Positions 37,193-46,420 of a stretch of 64,000 nt of DNA are shown in pieces. The notes beneath the pieces were generated by a model. That model made no database searches and had not been told where the DNA came from. It worked only from the letters and a program-made list of their open reading frames with translations. Position numbers and translations under genes: made by a program. The stretch comes from Yoonia maritima. GTDB taxonomy: Bacteria; Pseudomonadota; Alphaproteobacteria; Rhodobacterales; Rhodobacteraceae. The stretch is taken from contig NZ_PVTP01000004.1 in the NCBI RefSeq assembly GCF_003003285.1, forward strand, positions 310,001-374,000, in the 5' to 3' direction. Every line of letters begins with the position of its first letter. Position 1 is the stretch's first letter.

Positions 37193-37226
37193 CCTATCGG
37201 AAACTTCTGTTCTAACCCTATCGGAA
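37193..37226. repeat. Direct repeat CCTATCGGAA upstream of glcB
   Basis: CCTATCGGAA occurs at 37193-37202 and again at 37217-37226 (24-bp period) in the pepN-glcB divergent region, 48 bp before the glcB start. This could be a tandem operator for a glyoxylate or acetate regulator. No regulator gene lies nearby. Confidence 0.5.
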
Positions 37227-37273
37227 TATGCAACGTTGTCGCCACTGGCTGGCTGAGCAAAAGGGGAGATGTC

Positions 37274-39400
37274 ATGACAGAACGGGTCGAGAAGCACGGA
37301 TTGCAGGTCGCAACTGAACTTGCGCAATTTATTGATGAAAAGGCGCTTGTCGGAGCAGGCGTAAGTGCTGATGCGTTTTGGAAAGGCTTTGCTGATCTTG
37401 TCACCGAAATGGGCCCACGTGGCCGTGACCTGCTGCAAAAGCGGGAAAACATCCAAGCCGCCGTCGATGACTGGCACGTTGCGAACCGCGGCAAGCCGCA
37501 CGACGCGGTCGCCTATCAAGCATTTTTGCAAGAACTAGGGTATCTGGTTCCCGAAGGCCCAGAATTCGCCATTGAAACTGCCAGTGTTGATCCCGAAATC
37601 GCGACAGTGCCAGGCCCGCAGCTGGTTGTGCCCATCACAAATGCACGTTTTGCATTGAACGCGGCCAATGCGCGTTGGGGCAGCCTTTATGATGCGCTTT
37701 ATGGCACAGATGCGCTGGGCGACTTGCCAGCAGGTAAGGGCTATGATGCTGAACGCGGGGCACGGGTCATCGCGTGGGGACGGGCGCATTTGGATAAGGT
37801 AGCGCCGCTCGCGGAGGGTTCATGGGCCAATATTGCAGGCGTGAGTGTTTCCGGTGGTGTCCTAACGCCAACGTTGAAAGACCCAAGCCAGTTCGCAGGT
37901 CATAACGCCGATGCAGAGGTTTTCCTGCGCGCGAACGGATTGCTGATCAAGATCGTAGTTGACGCATCTAGCACGATTGGCGCGACAGATGTCGCTGGCA
38001 TTTCTGATATTGTCTTGGAATCAGCATTGTCGACGATCATGGATTGCGAAGACTCGGTCGCCGCAGTGGATGCAGAAGATAAGGTCGTCGCCTATACCAA
38101 CTGGCTTGGCCTGATGCGCGGCGACCTAGAAGAAGAGGTCAGCAAGGGCGGCAAAACCTTTACCCGCAAACTGAACCCAGATGTGACCTACACTGCGCCA
38201 GATGGTTCAGCACGGGTACATAAAGGCCGGTCGCTGATGCTGGTTCGTAACGTGGGTCACCTGATGACTAACCCCGCGATTTTGGATGCGGATGGCGAAG
38301 AAGTCGGCGAAGGCCTAATGGACGCGATGTGCACCACATTGATCGCGATGCATGATTTGCAGCGTGACGGTGGCAACTCACTTCATGGCTCTGTCTATGT
38401 TGTGAAGCCCAAGATGCACGGCCCCGAAGAAGTCAGCTTTGCTTGCGAAATCTTTGATCGCGTCGAAGCTGCGCTGGGCCTGCCTGCGAACACAGTAAAG
38501 CTGGGTATCATGGACGAAGAACGCCGCACGTCGGTGAACCTTAAGGAATGTATCCGCGTGGCGAAATCGCGTGTGGCCTTTATCAATACAGGTTTCCTTG
38601 ATCGCACGGGCGATGAAATTCACACCAGCATGGAAGCTGGTCCGATGATCCCAAAGGGCGAAATGAAAGACAGCGCTTGGATCAAATCCTACGAGGATCG
38701 GAACGTCGATATCGGTTTGGCTTGCGGTTTGCAGGGCAAGGCGCAGATCGGCAAAGGGATGTGGGCGATGCCCGACAAGATGGCCGATATGTTGGTCGCT
38801 AAGGTTGGGCACCCGATGTCTGGTGCGAACTGCGCCTGGGTGCCGTCACCAACAGCTGCGACACTGCACGCGACGCATTACCATGCCATCGACGTGATTG
38901 CCCGTCAGGATGAGATTAAGGCCGGCGGTGCGCGCGGCACGCTTGACGACCTGCTAAGCATCCCGGTCGCAACAAACCCGAATTGGTCCGATGACGTGAT
39001 CACGCTCGAGGTCGAAAACAACGCACAGGGTATTCTTGGATATGTTGTGCGCTGGATCGATCAGGGGGTCGGCTGTTCCAAAGTGCCTGACATCCACGAT
39101 GTTGGTCTGATGGAAGACCGCGCGACCTGTCGGATCTCTAGCCAAGCGCTTGCCAACTGGCTGCACCATGAAGTTGTGTCTGAGGCGCAAGTCATGGATG
39201 CGATGCGCAAGATGGCCGCTGTTGTGGATGGCCAGAACGCGAATGACCCGGCTTATCGCCCGATGGCACCAAATTTCGATGGTATCGCCTTTCAGGCGGC
39301 CTGCGATCTGGTATTCAAAGGCCGTATCCAGCCATCAGGCTATACCGAACCCGTGCTGCACCAGCGTCGTCTGGAACTCAAAGCGCAGCGCAACCATTAA
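37274..39400 (+). CDS. glcB: Malate synthase G
   Basis: Malate synthase condenses glyoxylate with acetyl-CoA in the glyoxylate pathway. The 708-residue protein is the G form (single polypeptide over 700 residues): the catalytic [16 protein letters not shown] region, [13 protein letters not shown], and [23 protein letters not shown] (parts quoted) are all conserved, as is [28 protein letters not shown] lies five bases before the ATG at 37274. No isocitrate lyase gene is visible here. A GlcG-like gene follows 39 bp downstream. Confidence 0.96.
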   Translation: MTERVEKHGLQVATELAQFIDEKALVGAGVSADAFWKGFADLVTEMGPRGRDLLQKRENIQAAVDDWHVANRGKPHDAVAYQAFLQELGYLVPEGPEFAIETASVDPEIATVPGPQLVVPITNARFALNAANARWGSLYDALYGTDALGDLPAGKGYDAERGARVIAWGRAHLDKVAPLAEGSWANIAGVSVSGGVLTPTLKDPSQFAGHNADAEVFLRANGLLIKIVVDASSTIGATDVAGISDIVLESALSTIMDCEDSVAAVDAEDKVVAYTNWLGLMRGDLEEEVSKGGKTFTRKLNPDVTYTAPDGSARVHKGRSLMLVRNVGHLMTNPAILDADGEEVGEGLMDAMCTTLIAMHDLQRDGGNSLHGSVYVVKPKMHGPEEVSFACEIFDRVEAALGLPANTVKLGIMDEERRTSVNLKECIRVAKSRVAFINTGFLDRTGDEIHTSMEAGPMIPKGEMKDSAWIKSYEDRNVDIGLACGLQGKAQIGKGMWAMPDKMADMLVAKVGHPMSGANCAWVPSPTAATLHATHYHAIDVIARQDEIKAGGARGTLDDLLSIPVATNPNWSDDVITLEVENNAQGILGYVVRWIDQGVGCSKVPDIHDVGLMEDRATCRISSQALANWLHHEVVSEAQVMDAMRKMAAVVDGQNANDPAYRPMAPNFDGIAFQAACDLVFKGRIQPSGYTEPVLHQRRLELKAQRNH

Positions 39401-39403
39401 TGC

Positions 39404-39423
39404 GGGTGGATTAAAATCCACCC
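39404..39423 (+). other. Perfect hairpin between glcB and the glcG-like gene
   Basis: GGGTGGAT and ATCCACCC pair perfectly around TAAA just after the glcB stop. It lies in the 39-bp gap and could be an mRNA processing or partial-termination element that sets the ratio of the two products. A CAGGAGACGACAG ribosome-binding region follows. Confidence 0.55.
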
Positions 39424-39439
39424 TACCAGGAGACGACAG

Positions 39440-39868
39440 ATGGCAGAGATTTCAGCGAGCAAAGCACGTACGATTATTCGGAAGGCAATGGCCAAGGGCG
39501 ACGAAATGGGTTTCAAACCACTTTCTGTTGTTGTCCTAGATGCAGGCGGGCATGTGAAAGCGTTTGAACGCGCTGATGGCGCAGCACCGGGCCGTTTCGG
39601 TATCGCCCATGGTAAAGCCTATGGTGCAATCATGCTAGGCATGGCGGGCACCGCGCAGATGGCACGTGCAGAGCAGCAGGCCTATTTCATGGCTGCCGTG
39701 AACGGCGTTTACGGTGGGCAGGTTGTTCCTGTTCCCGGCGGCGTTCTGGTGCATGACAAGCGTGGCGCAGTTATTGGCGCTGTTGGCGTGACAGGTGACA
39801 CATCCGACAACGATGTGATTGCTGCGATGGCAGGCCTTGAGGGTGCAGGGCTAACCGGCGAAGCATAA
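39440..39868 (+). CDS. GlcG/HbpS (DUF336) family protein
   Basis: A 142-residue protein of the GlcG/HbpS family, whose members bind heme or cobalamin-type cofactors or are of unknown function. The characteristic ADGAAPGRFGIAHGKAYGA run and VVPVPGGVLVHDKRGAVIGAVGVTG end are present. In E. coli glcG lies in the glycolate operon next to glcB; here too it directly follows malate synthase G. That shared position suggests a link with glyoxylate metabolism, which is inference. Confidence 0.88.
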   Translation: MAEISASKARTIIRKAMAKGDEMGFKPLSVVVLDAGGHVKAFERADGAAPGRFGIAHGKAYGAIMLGMAGTAQMARAEQQAYFMAAVNGVYGGQVVPVPGGVLVHDKRGAVIGAVGVTGDTSDNDVIAAMAGLEGAGLTGEA

Positions 39869-40050
39869 CTAAGCGACACTGCTAAGTATTGAGGCCGCGC
39901 TTTTATATAAAGGCGCGGCTTTCATCGTTTTTGGGGCCTGCTGCCCTTTGGATGTGCTGTGCGTTTGGGACCAGCTGCCTGTGCGGTTGCGACATCTTTT
40001 GTTTGGTCTCGTTAGGCGGTAACAAGGGGCATACAAAAGGACAAAATGGT

Positions 40051-40815
40051 ATGAAGCCAGTCATTGGTATCATTGGTAATAGTCATCTTATTAACGACGA
40101 ATATCCGGCTTTTGCTGCTGGGGCGATGAACGTCCATGCGGTTGCCGAAGTTTCAAATGGGTTGCCGTTGATTGTGCCCACGGGGGCAGGGACGATTTGT
40201 GTTCAGTCGCTCATGGATCGTTGTGATGGCTTTTTGTTTACGGGCGGCCGTCCAAACGTGCATCCCGAAGAATACGGCGAACCAGCAACCGATGCGCATG
40301 GCGCGTTTGATCGCGAGCGTGATGGGATTGCTTTGCCATTGATCCGGGCTTGTGTGATGCGCGGCCAGCCGATTTTAGGAATTTGCCGTGGCTTTCAAGA
40401 GGTGAACGTCGCCATGGGCGGAACGCTATACCCTGAAATCCGCGATCTGCCGGGGCGCGATAACCACCGCATGCCCCCTGATGGCACACTCGAAGAGAAA
40501 TTCGCACTGCGCCACAAAGTGACGTTCACGAAGGACGGGCCGTTTCATGCGTTGATGGGCGCGCAGGAGGTCATGACCAACACGCTACACGGTCAGGGTA
40601 TCAAAACGGCTGGTCAGCGCGTCGTCATTGACGGTCACGCACCCGATGGCACGCCAGAAGCGATCTATATCGCTGACGCCCCCGGCTTTACGATGTCGGT
40701 GCAGTGGCATCCGGAATGGAACGCGAGCGACGATCCCGTATCGCGCCCCTTGTTCGAAGCGTTCGGCAACGCTTGTCGCGATTGGGCTACGCGTGGAATG
40801 CGCAAAAGCGCTTAA
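40051..40815 (+). CDS. Gamma-glutamyl-gamma-aminobutyrate hydrolase family protein (class I GATase)
   Basis: A 254-residue class I glutamine amidotransferase-fold hydrolase. The nucleophile elbow GICRGFQEVNVAMGG and the late VQWHPEW (His/Glu of the triad) are intact, with TGGRPNVHPEEYG before. This resembles PuuD-type gamma-glutamyl-GABA hydrolases. The ATG at 40051 has AAAAGGAC upstream; a further upstream start would add 54 residues with no match. A role in putrescine or glutamylated-amine catabolism is likely but not proven, since other puu genes are not nearby. Confidence 0.87.
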   Translation: MKPVIGIIGNSHLINDEYPAFAAGAMNVHAVAEVSNGLPLIVPTGAGTICVQSLMDRCDGFLFTGGRPNVHPEEYGEPATDAHGAFDRERDGIALPLIRACVMRGQPILGICRGFQEVNVAMGGTLYPEIRDLPGRDNHRMPPDGTLEEKFALRHKVTFTKDGPFHALMGAQEVMTNTLHGQGIKTAGQRVVIDGHAPDGTPEAIYIADAPGFTMSVQWHPEWNASDDPVSRPLFEAFGNACRDWATRGMRKSA

Positions 40816-40876
40816 GCGGTCTTGTGCCGCAAGACGATTTTCGGCATCAATTCCGTAAACGTTTTAGGGGGTGAGC

Positions 40877-41563
40877 ATGAAACGGTCTCGTATCAACGAT
40901 ATTATGGCGGAAGCGGATGATATGATCCGTTCGTATGGGTTCACTTTGCCGCCTTGGGCCTATTGGACACCCGAAGAATTTAAAGCACGCGCAGGTGACG
41001 CCAAAGCTGTAATCGAGGCGCGCAATGGCTGGGACATCACGGACTACGGCGCTGGCCGCTATGACGAAATGGGATTGTTCCTATTCACCTTGCGCAACGG
41101 ACGTTTGGCTGATCTGCAGCGTGGCGGCGGCATGTGTTATGCGGAGAAGCTATTGATTTCTAAGCAGGATCAGCTGTCACCAATGCACACACACGTCATC
41201 AAAGCCGAAGACATCATTAACCGTGGCGGTGCAACGCTGGTGATCGAACTGTTTGGTTCTGATGCTGACGGAAACTTTGACGAAACAAAAGGTGGGACAG
41301 TGTTCTGTGACGGTATTCGCCGCGACTATGCACCGGGTGAAAAAATCAGCTTTGCCCCCGGTGAAAGCGTCACGTTGATGCCCGGCGATTGGCATGCATT
41401 TTGGGGCGAGGGTGGCGATGTGTTGATTGGCGAAGTTTCGACCGTTAACGACGACGAGACTGACAATATCTTTCGTGAACCAATAGGTCGCTTTGCAGAA
41501 ATCGAAGAAGATGTTGCGCCAACCCATCTATTGGTCAGCGACTATAAGGCTTGGCTGTCGTAA
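40877..41563 (+). CDS. D-lyxose/D-mannose ketol-isomerase family protein
   Basis: A 228-residue cupin-fold sugar isomerase. The metal-binding histidines and glutamate are seen in SPMHTHVIKAEDI and in PGDWHAFWGEGG, with YAEKLLISKQDQ before. This matches the D-lyxose isomerase (YdaE) family, which interconverts lyxose and xylulose. A GTG at 40871 is in frame, but the ATG at 40877 lies at proper distance from AGGGGG. No sugar operon surrounds it; it follows the GATase gene by 61 bp and may share its transcript. Confidence 0.85.
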   Translation: MKRSRINDIMAEADDMIRSYGFTLPPWAYWTPEEFKARAGDAKAVIEARNGWDITDYGAGRYDEMGLFLFTLRNGRLADLQRGGGMCYAEKLLISKQDQLSPMHTHVIKAEDIINRGGATLVIELFGSDADGNFDETKGGTVFCDGIRRDYAPGEKISFAPGESVTLMPGDWHAFWGEGGDVLIGEVSTVNDDETDNIFREPIGRFAEIEEDVAPTHLLVSDYKAWLS

Positions 41564-41612
41564 ATGATCGCGCATTCTTGACACCAGTGCGCAGTCGGTT
41601 CAACGCTGCCAC

Positions 41613-43061
41613 ATGCTTGATTTACGCCCTGTTGGATATGTAGTTGGTCTTCTTGTTGCCGCGCTTGGCGCGACAATGCTGGTTTCATTGTTCGCCGATG
41701 TCTTGGCGCAAAACGGACACTGGCCGGTCTTTTTCGAAAGCGCAGTTATCACCATTCTAACGGGTGGATTGATGGCGATGGCCTGCTCGAATGGGGTTGG
41801 TCAGGGGCTATCGTTGCGCCAGACCTTTCTATTGACGTCGCTCGTATGGCTGACTTTGCCTGTGTTTGGTGCGTTGCCGTTGATGCTGGGCGCCCCAAAC
41901 GCCAGCTTTACCGATGCTTTTTTCGAGGCAATGTCTGGGCTGACAACCACAGGATCGACCACATTCGAAGGTTTGGATGCGCTGCCCGAGGGTATCAAGC
42001 TTTGGCGTGCGACTTTGCAGTGGTTGGGTGGCGTTGGGATCATTGTGGTTGCGATGGTGTTCTTGCCTGAACTTCGCGTTGGTGGGATGCAGATTTTTCG
42101 ATCTGAAGCATTTGACACAATGGGGAAAATTCTGCCGCGTGCGGGGCAAATCGCCAGCAGCATTTCAGTGATTTATATCGGTCTAACAGTGGCTTGTACG
42201 CTGGCCTATAGCGCGGCGGGAATGAACGCGTTTGATGCGTTGGTGCATGCGATGACGACTGTATCTACCGGCGGAATGGCGAACTATGACAGCTCTTTCG
42301 GCAGTTTCGGCGCGGCGGCGCACTATATCGGGACCGTGTTCATGGTCCTTGCTGCCCTTCCATTTGTGCGGTTTGTGCAGCTTGTCAGCGGAACCGCAAA
42401 GCCGATTTTACACGACAGCCAAATTCGCGTCTTTTTGTCAGTCATCAGTATATGTGTTCTGCTGATCACATCATGGGTGTGGGGGCGGGAAGGCGAGTTT
42501 ACTGAACTCGCCTTTCGTGAAGCGCTATTCAACGTCGTGTCCGTCATGTCTGGAACAGGTTATTCAAGCGCGGACTATATGACTTGGGGGACGTTCCCTG
42601 TGGTGATTTTCTTTTTTGTTGGATTGGTGGGGGGCTGTGCCGGATCCACGGCTTGTTCGGTTAAGATATTCCGCTATCAAATTCTATTCGCATCGATCAA
42701 AGCGCAGGTGCGTCAGATCCATTCACCACATGGTATTTTCACGCCACACTTTGAAGGGCGTACGATTAGCGAAGATGTTATGAGTTCTGTTATGGCGTTC
42801 TTTGTCGCATTCGTGCTGTTGCTTGGGGTGACGGCTGTCCTGTTAGGGATGACCGGTCTTGATTTCATCACATCGGTGTCTGGAGCGGCAACTGCCATTG
42901 CAAACATCGGTCCCGGTCTTGGGCCTGAAATTGGCCCAGCCGGAAACTTTGCGCATATCAACGATAGTGCAAAATGGATTTTATCCATGGCGATGTTTAT
43001 TGGTCGTCTTGAGATTATGGTCGTGCTGACCATTCTTACCGTGAAGTTCTGGAAGACCTAG
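41613..43061 (+). CDS. TrkH/KtrB-family potassium uptake protein
   Basis: A 482-residue integral membrane K+ transporter with about ten helices in four repeats. The selectivity-filter loops are recognisable: LTTTGSTT near residue 110, TVSTGGM near 217, MSGTGYS near 311, and AIANIGPG near 430. It needs a TrkA-type regulator, which is not in this window. The start lacks a strong Shine-Dalgarno. It converges on the pseudo-protease gene with no gap. Confidence 0.92.
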   Translation: MLDLRPVGYVVGLLVAALGATMLVSLFADVLAQNGHWPVFFESAVITILTGGLMAMACSNGVGQGLSLRQTFLLTSLVWLTLPVFGALPLMLGAPNASFTDAFFEAMSGLTTTGSTTFEGLDALPEGIKLWRATLQWLGGVGIIVVAMVFLPELRVGGMQIFRSEAFDTMGKILPRAGQIASSISVIYIGLTVACTLAYSAAGMNAFDALVHAMTTVSTGGMANYDSSFGSFGAAAHYIGTVFMVLAALPFVRFVQLVSGTAKPILHDSQIRVFLSVISICVLLITSWVWGREGEFTELAFREALFNVVSVMSGTGYSSADYMTWGTFPVVIFFFVGLVGGCAGSTACSVKIFRYQILFASIKAQVRQIHSPHGIFTPHFEGRTISEDVMSSVMAFFVAFVLLLGVTAVLLGMTGLDFITSVSGAATAIANIGPGLGPEIGPAGNFAHINDSAKWILSMAMFIGRLEIMVVLTILTVKFWKT

Positions 43062-44792
43062 TTACCAGCAGCTAACCAGCACAGTGATATCAGCCGCGCG
43101 GCGTGTCATTGCCACAGGCGACATTTCCTGCGCATCTTCGCTACGTGTCGCGGTGATCCCGTTGCTTTCCAGCGTGGCAGTGATCTGTCCCGCGTCCAAA
43201 GAAAAGTTAACTTCTGGTGGTAGGACCTGCGCTTTGTCATCAATTCGCGGCAATAGCATGCCTATCACGGCACCGAATTTGTCAAAGACTGGGCCGCCTG
43301 CATCGCTTGGCTGGGGAAGGATCGAAAGCCGTCCTATCCGATCATCACCGGACAGATTGCGGATATCAACAACCTGCCCATATGTCAGTGTCGGGGCGCT
43401 TAGCACGCCGTTATAGGGATAGCCGCCTACGACGATCTGGTCTTGAAGGCGTGGCGTACGGGTTTCAAACGCTGCGACATTCAAGGGTGAAATGCTTTCT
43501 ACGGGGCGTAACAAAGCGATACCAAGGTTTGTATTTGTCATGATTGGCTCTGCTTCATATTCACGGTCCAGCGTGATGCGTTCACAGCTCTCGATTGCCT
43601 CGGGGGTGGTTGCGACAATGCCGTTATTTGAAACAAAAAACCCTGATCTCGACATACGGGGCTGACGTACGGCAAGGCCCGCGACCATGTCGATGGCCTG
43701 ATCTTCATTCGGGGGGGCAATTGCAGGGTCCAGGACACCATCAAGCCGAGAAAAGCTTGATTTCATAATGTCGAGCACCCGTTCCCGGCGCGCTTCGTCT
43801 CCGGCCGGCCAAACAAGGGTAAACCCTTTGATGTCAGTGCCTTCCAGCGAAACACTTGTGTAAGAATGGAGATCGTCACTTATCCCTTCGATCTCGAAGC
43901 TCGAATTTGTCAGGTTGCGTGATCCAGTCGTGGGGACAATGTCCAGAATTTGCATGATTTCATATAGGCCCTTTAGGCGTCCGGCATCACCTTGTTGGGA
44001 AATGAACAGCACTTGGGCTTCTGGTACGTCGGCACTTGGGTCGAACCGTACGAATGGCGGCTTATATTCGGTGAAGGCAACAAGACCGGTGGGGATTTGC
44101 ATCTGAATGCCAGACGCATCGTCACGAACCAGCCGCATACGTGTGCCTTCTAGGACGCTATTATACTGGTCAAACAGCATCTCGCGCTGACGGGTGGTTA
44201 AAATGCCAGAGGGGTCTTGGTTGTTGGCCACTTGCCATGCTTGCATCGCGCTCCGCGTGCCGCGACCAAAAGATCCGTCAATTGCAGCGCTGTAAAACCC
44301 CGCCCACTTCAATGCCGTTTGTAAATTTTCGCGTGCAGGGCGGTCTAATTCGGATTCTGATGCGCGTGCCTGCGCTGGGGTTTCATCTGATAATGGGGCT
44401 GCGTCCGATATGTTTGCTGAAACAGGGGTTTCTGATGTGGCCTGCGGCAGTTGCACAGAGGATGCCGCGCGTCCCCCAATGGGCCAAAATTGCTGTTGGA
44501 AAAAACGGCCGTTTTTAACAAAGCTGTCGCTTGGGATCACACCTAGCCCAAGCAAAGTACCTAGTGCTGTCTCGGCACTGGCTTCTGAATATGGGCCGAT
44601 AAAGATGCCGTAGAAACCGTCACCCAAATAATACCCGTGGACTGAATCAATTGTCCCTGCGTATTCGCGTGCGCGGTCTTGCGCCCCGGTCAGAGTTTTT
44701 CGTGCCTCAATTTGAACCCAGAAAGTGTCTTGTGCTGTTGCCGAAACAGCTGAAACGCCCAAAAATAAAAACGCCGCAAGTACCTTGATCAT
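43062..44792 (-). CDS. Secreted peptidoglycan-binding protein with degenerate trypsin-like domain
   Basis: A 576-residue exported protein. It has a signal peptide (first 20 residues, cut near ATAQD), an N-terminal SPOR-like region (FWVQIEARKTLTGAQDRARE), a peptidoglycan-binding repeat near 155-205 (LQTALKWAGFYSAAIDGSFG, then RGTRSAMQAWQ), and a C-terminal chymotrypsin-fold domain from about 380. Comparing with HtrA-type proteases, the His position (TNxH) reads TTPEA, the Asp site reads TNLGIALL, and the Ser motif GNSGGP reads SDAGGP, so all three catalytic residues appear lost. ATG at 44792 follows GGGGTGG. It probably has a structural or sensing role at the wall. Confidence 0.85.
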   Translation of the reverse strand: MIKVLAAFLFLGVSAVSATAQDTFWVQIEARKTLTGAQDRAREYAGTIDSVHGYYLGDGFYGIFIGPYSEASAETALGTLLGLGVIPSDSFVKNGRFFQQQFWPIGGRAASSVQLPQATSETPVSANISDAAPLSDETPAQARASESELDRPARENLQTALKWAGFYSAAIDGSFGRGTRSAMQAWQVANNQDPSGILTTRQREMLFDQYNSVLEGTRMRLVRDDASGIQMQIPTGLVAFTEYKPPFVRFDPSADVPEAQVLFISQQGDAGRLKGLYEIMQILDIVPTTGSRNLTNSSFEIEGISDDLHSYTSVSLEGTDIKGFTLVWPAGDEARRERVLDIMKSSFSRLDGVLDPAIAPPNEDQAIDMVAGLAVRQPRMSRSGFFVSNNGIVATTPEAIESCERITLDREYEAEPIMTNTNLGIALLRPVESISPLNVAAFETRTPRLQDQIVVGGYPYNGVLSAPTLTYGQVVDIRNLSGDDRIGRLSILPQPSDAGGPVFDKFGAVIGMLLPRIDDKAQVLPPEVNFSLDAGQITATLESNGITATRSEDAQEMSPVAMTRRAADITVLVSCW

Positions 44793-44969
44793 TTCCACCC
44801 CAAAGATCTTCGTATTATCGTAGGGGTATGACTGACCCTTGCATTGATGGGACGCAAGGGCCGCATGGACAATTCACGCAAAATTCAAACATTATATCGC
44901 AACCCGTTGCCCAATTGACCCTTTGGGCGCAGCAGCCTATTGAACGCTTAATCGTAGACGAGGGTCATC

Positions 44970-45890
44970 ATGGCAGACAAACCACGCAGTTTTCAGGAAA
45001 TTATCCTGCGGCTTCAGAACTATTGGGCCAGCAAGGGCTGTGCCATTTTGCAACCCTATGACATGGAGGTCGGGGCAGGTACGTTCCACCCGGCCACAAC
45101 CCTGCGTGCGCTGGGTTCGAAATCATGGGCTGCTGCCTATGTGCAGCCGTCGCGTCGCCCAACAGATGGCCGCTATGGTGAGAACCCGAACCGCCTTCAG
45201 CATTATTATCAATATCAGGTTTTGATCAAACCAAGCCCGCCGGATTTGCAGGAACTCTATCTTGGTTCATTGAAAGCCATCGGCATTGATGCATCCCTGC
45301 ACGACATCCGCTTTGTCGAGGACGACTGGGAAAGCCCAACATTGGGTGCTTGGGGCCTTGGTTGGGAAGTTTGGTGCGATGGGATGGAAGTATCCCAGTT
45401 TACCTATTTCCAGCAGGTTGGTGGCCATGACTGTAAACCCGTCTCGGGTGAGCTGACATATGGCCTGGAGCGTCTGGCGATGTATGTTCTGGGCGTGGAT
45501 CACGTGATGGATATGCCATTCAACGACCCACAATCCCCCAGCCCGCTGACTTACCGCGATGTATTCAAACAAACCGAAGAAGAATACGCGCGCTGGAACT
45601 TTGACATCGCCGACACGGACATCTTGCTGCAGCACTTCAAAGACGCCGAGGCCGAATGCCAGCGCATTTTGGAACAACCAGCCGAGGATCCAAAAACCGG
45701 TAAGCGCATCATCATGGCGCACCCCGCCTATGATCAATGCATCAAAGCATCACACCTGTTTAACCTGCTCGACGCGCGCGGCGTGATTTCGGTCACCGAA
45801 CGCCAAGCCTATATCGGACGTGTGCGGGCGCTGGCAAAGCAATGTGCTGATGCGTTCGTCCAAACCGAAGCAGGCGGGGCAGCGGCATAA
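44970..45890 (+). CDS. glyQ: Glycyl-tRNA synthetase alpha subunit
   Basis: GlyQ carries the catalytic core of the tetrameric bacterial glycyl-tRNA synthetase. The 306-residue protein shows class II motifs: [50 protein letters not shown], and [21 protein letters not shown] lies before the ATG. It overlaps the next gene by one base (TAATG) and forms a glyQ-x-glyS unit. Confidence 0.97.
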   Translation: MADKPRSFQEIILRLQNYWASKGCAILQPYDMEVGAGTFHPATTLRALGSKSWAAAYVQPSRRPTDGRYGENPNRLQHYYQYQVLIKPSPPDLQELYLGSLKAIGIDASLHDIRFVEDDWESPTLGAWGLGWEVWCDGMEVSQFTYFQQVGGHDCKPVSGELTYGLERLAMYVLGVDHVMDMPFNDPQSPSPLTYRDVFKQTEEEYARWNFDIADTDILLQHFKDAEAECQRILEQPAEDPKTGKRIIMAHPAYDQCIKASHLFNLLDARGVISVTERQAYIGRVRALAKQCADAFVQTEAGGAAA

Positions 45891-46420
45891 TGCCTTGGAA
45901 CCGTATCGCAATTGTGGGGATCGTTGTGTCAGCTTTGATCGCAGGTATCGCGCTTTATTACCTTCAGGTTTACGCCTACTACACACCAGTGGCGGGCGAT
46001 AATGCGCGTGTTGAATTGACGTCTGTTGTTACGGGCGAGGCCGAGCCGATCATCTTTGACAGCTTTGATGGCATCGATTCCGACAGCAGCCCAATCCGCT
46101 ATCGGGCGTGTTTCACGACTGTTCTTAGCCAAGCAATGCTAACAGAAACCTACGTGATCAAGGACGATGCCGAACCACGCGTCGCACCAAGTTGGTTTGA
46201 CTGCTTCGACGCAGAACAGATCGGTGCTGACCTTGAACACGGCGATGCGATTGCGTTTCTTGGCACCGAAAACATCCACTATGGGATCGACCGCATTGTT
46301 GCGGTTTACCCCGATGGCCGCGCCTATGCGTGGCACCAAATCAACGCCTGTGGCGAGGTCGTCTTTGATGGCAATCCGGCCCCTGACACCTGCCCACCTG
46401 TACCCGAAAGCCAGAACTGA
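45890..46420 (+). CDS. Small single-pass membrane protein between glyQ and glyS
   Basis: A 176-residue protein with an N-terminal membrane anchor (residues 5-28, RIAIVGIVVSALIAGIALYY) and a periplasmic domain containing conserved cysteines (YRACFTTV, SWFDCFDAEQI, INACGEVV, PDTCPPVP). It matches the membrane-anchored proteins (DUF6446-like) seen at this site in Rhodobacterales; the name is from memory. Function unknown. It overlaps both glyQ and glyS by one base, so it is translated from the synthetase mRNA, which is odd for an envelope protein. Confidence 0.7.
   Translation: MPWNRIAIVGIVVSALIAGIALYYLQVYAYYTPVAGDNARVELTSVVTGEAEPIIFDSFDGIDSDSSPIRYRACFTTVLSQAMLTETYVIKDDAEPRVAPSWFDCFDAEQIGADLEHGDAIAFLGTENIHYGIDRIVAVYPDGRAYAWHQINACGEVVFDGNPAPDTCPPVPESQN

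Noticed and set aside
39889-40050. Extended Cys-rich N-terminus of the GATase-type gene
   Set aside because: The GATase fold begins at MKPVIGIIG with its own ribosome-binding site; the upstream frame is probably noncoding.
43062-44792. Missing catalytic residues in the protease as sign of a pseudogene
   Set aside because: The reading frame is intact over 576 codons with signal peptide and wall-binding repeat, so a non-enzymatic protein is more likely.
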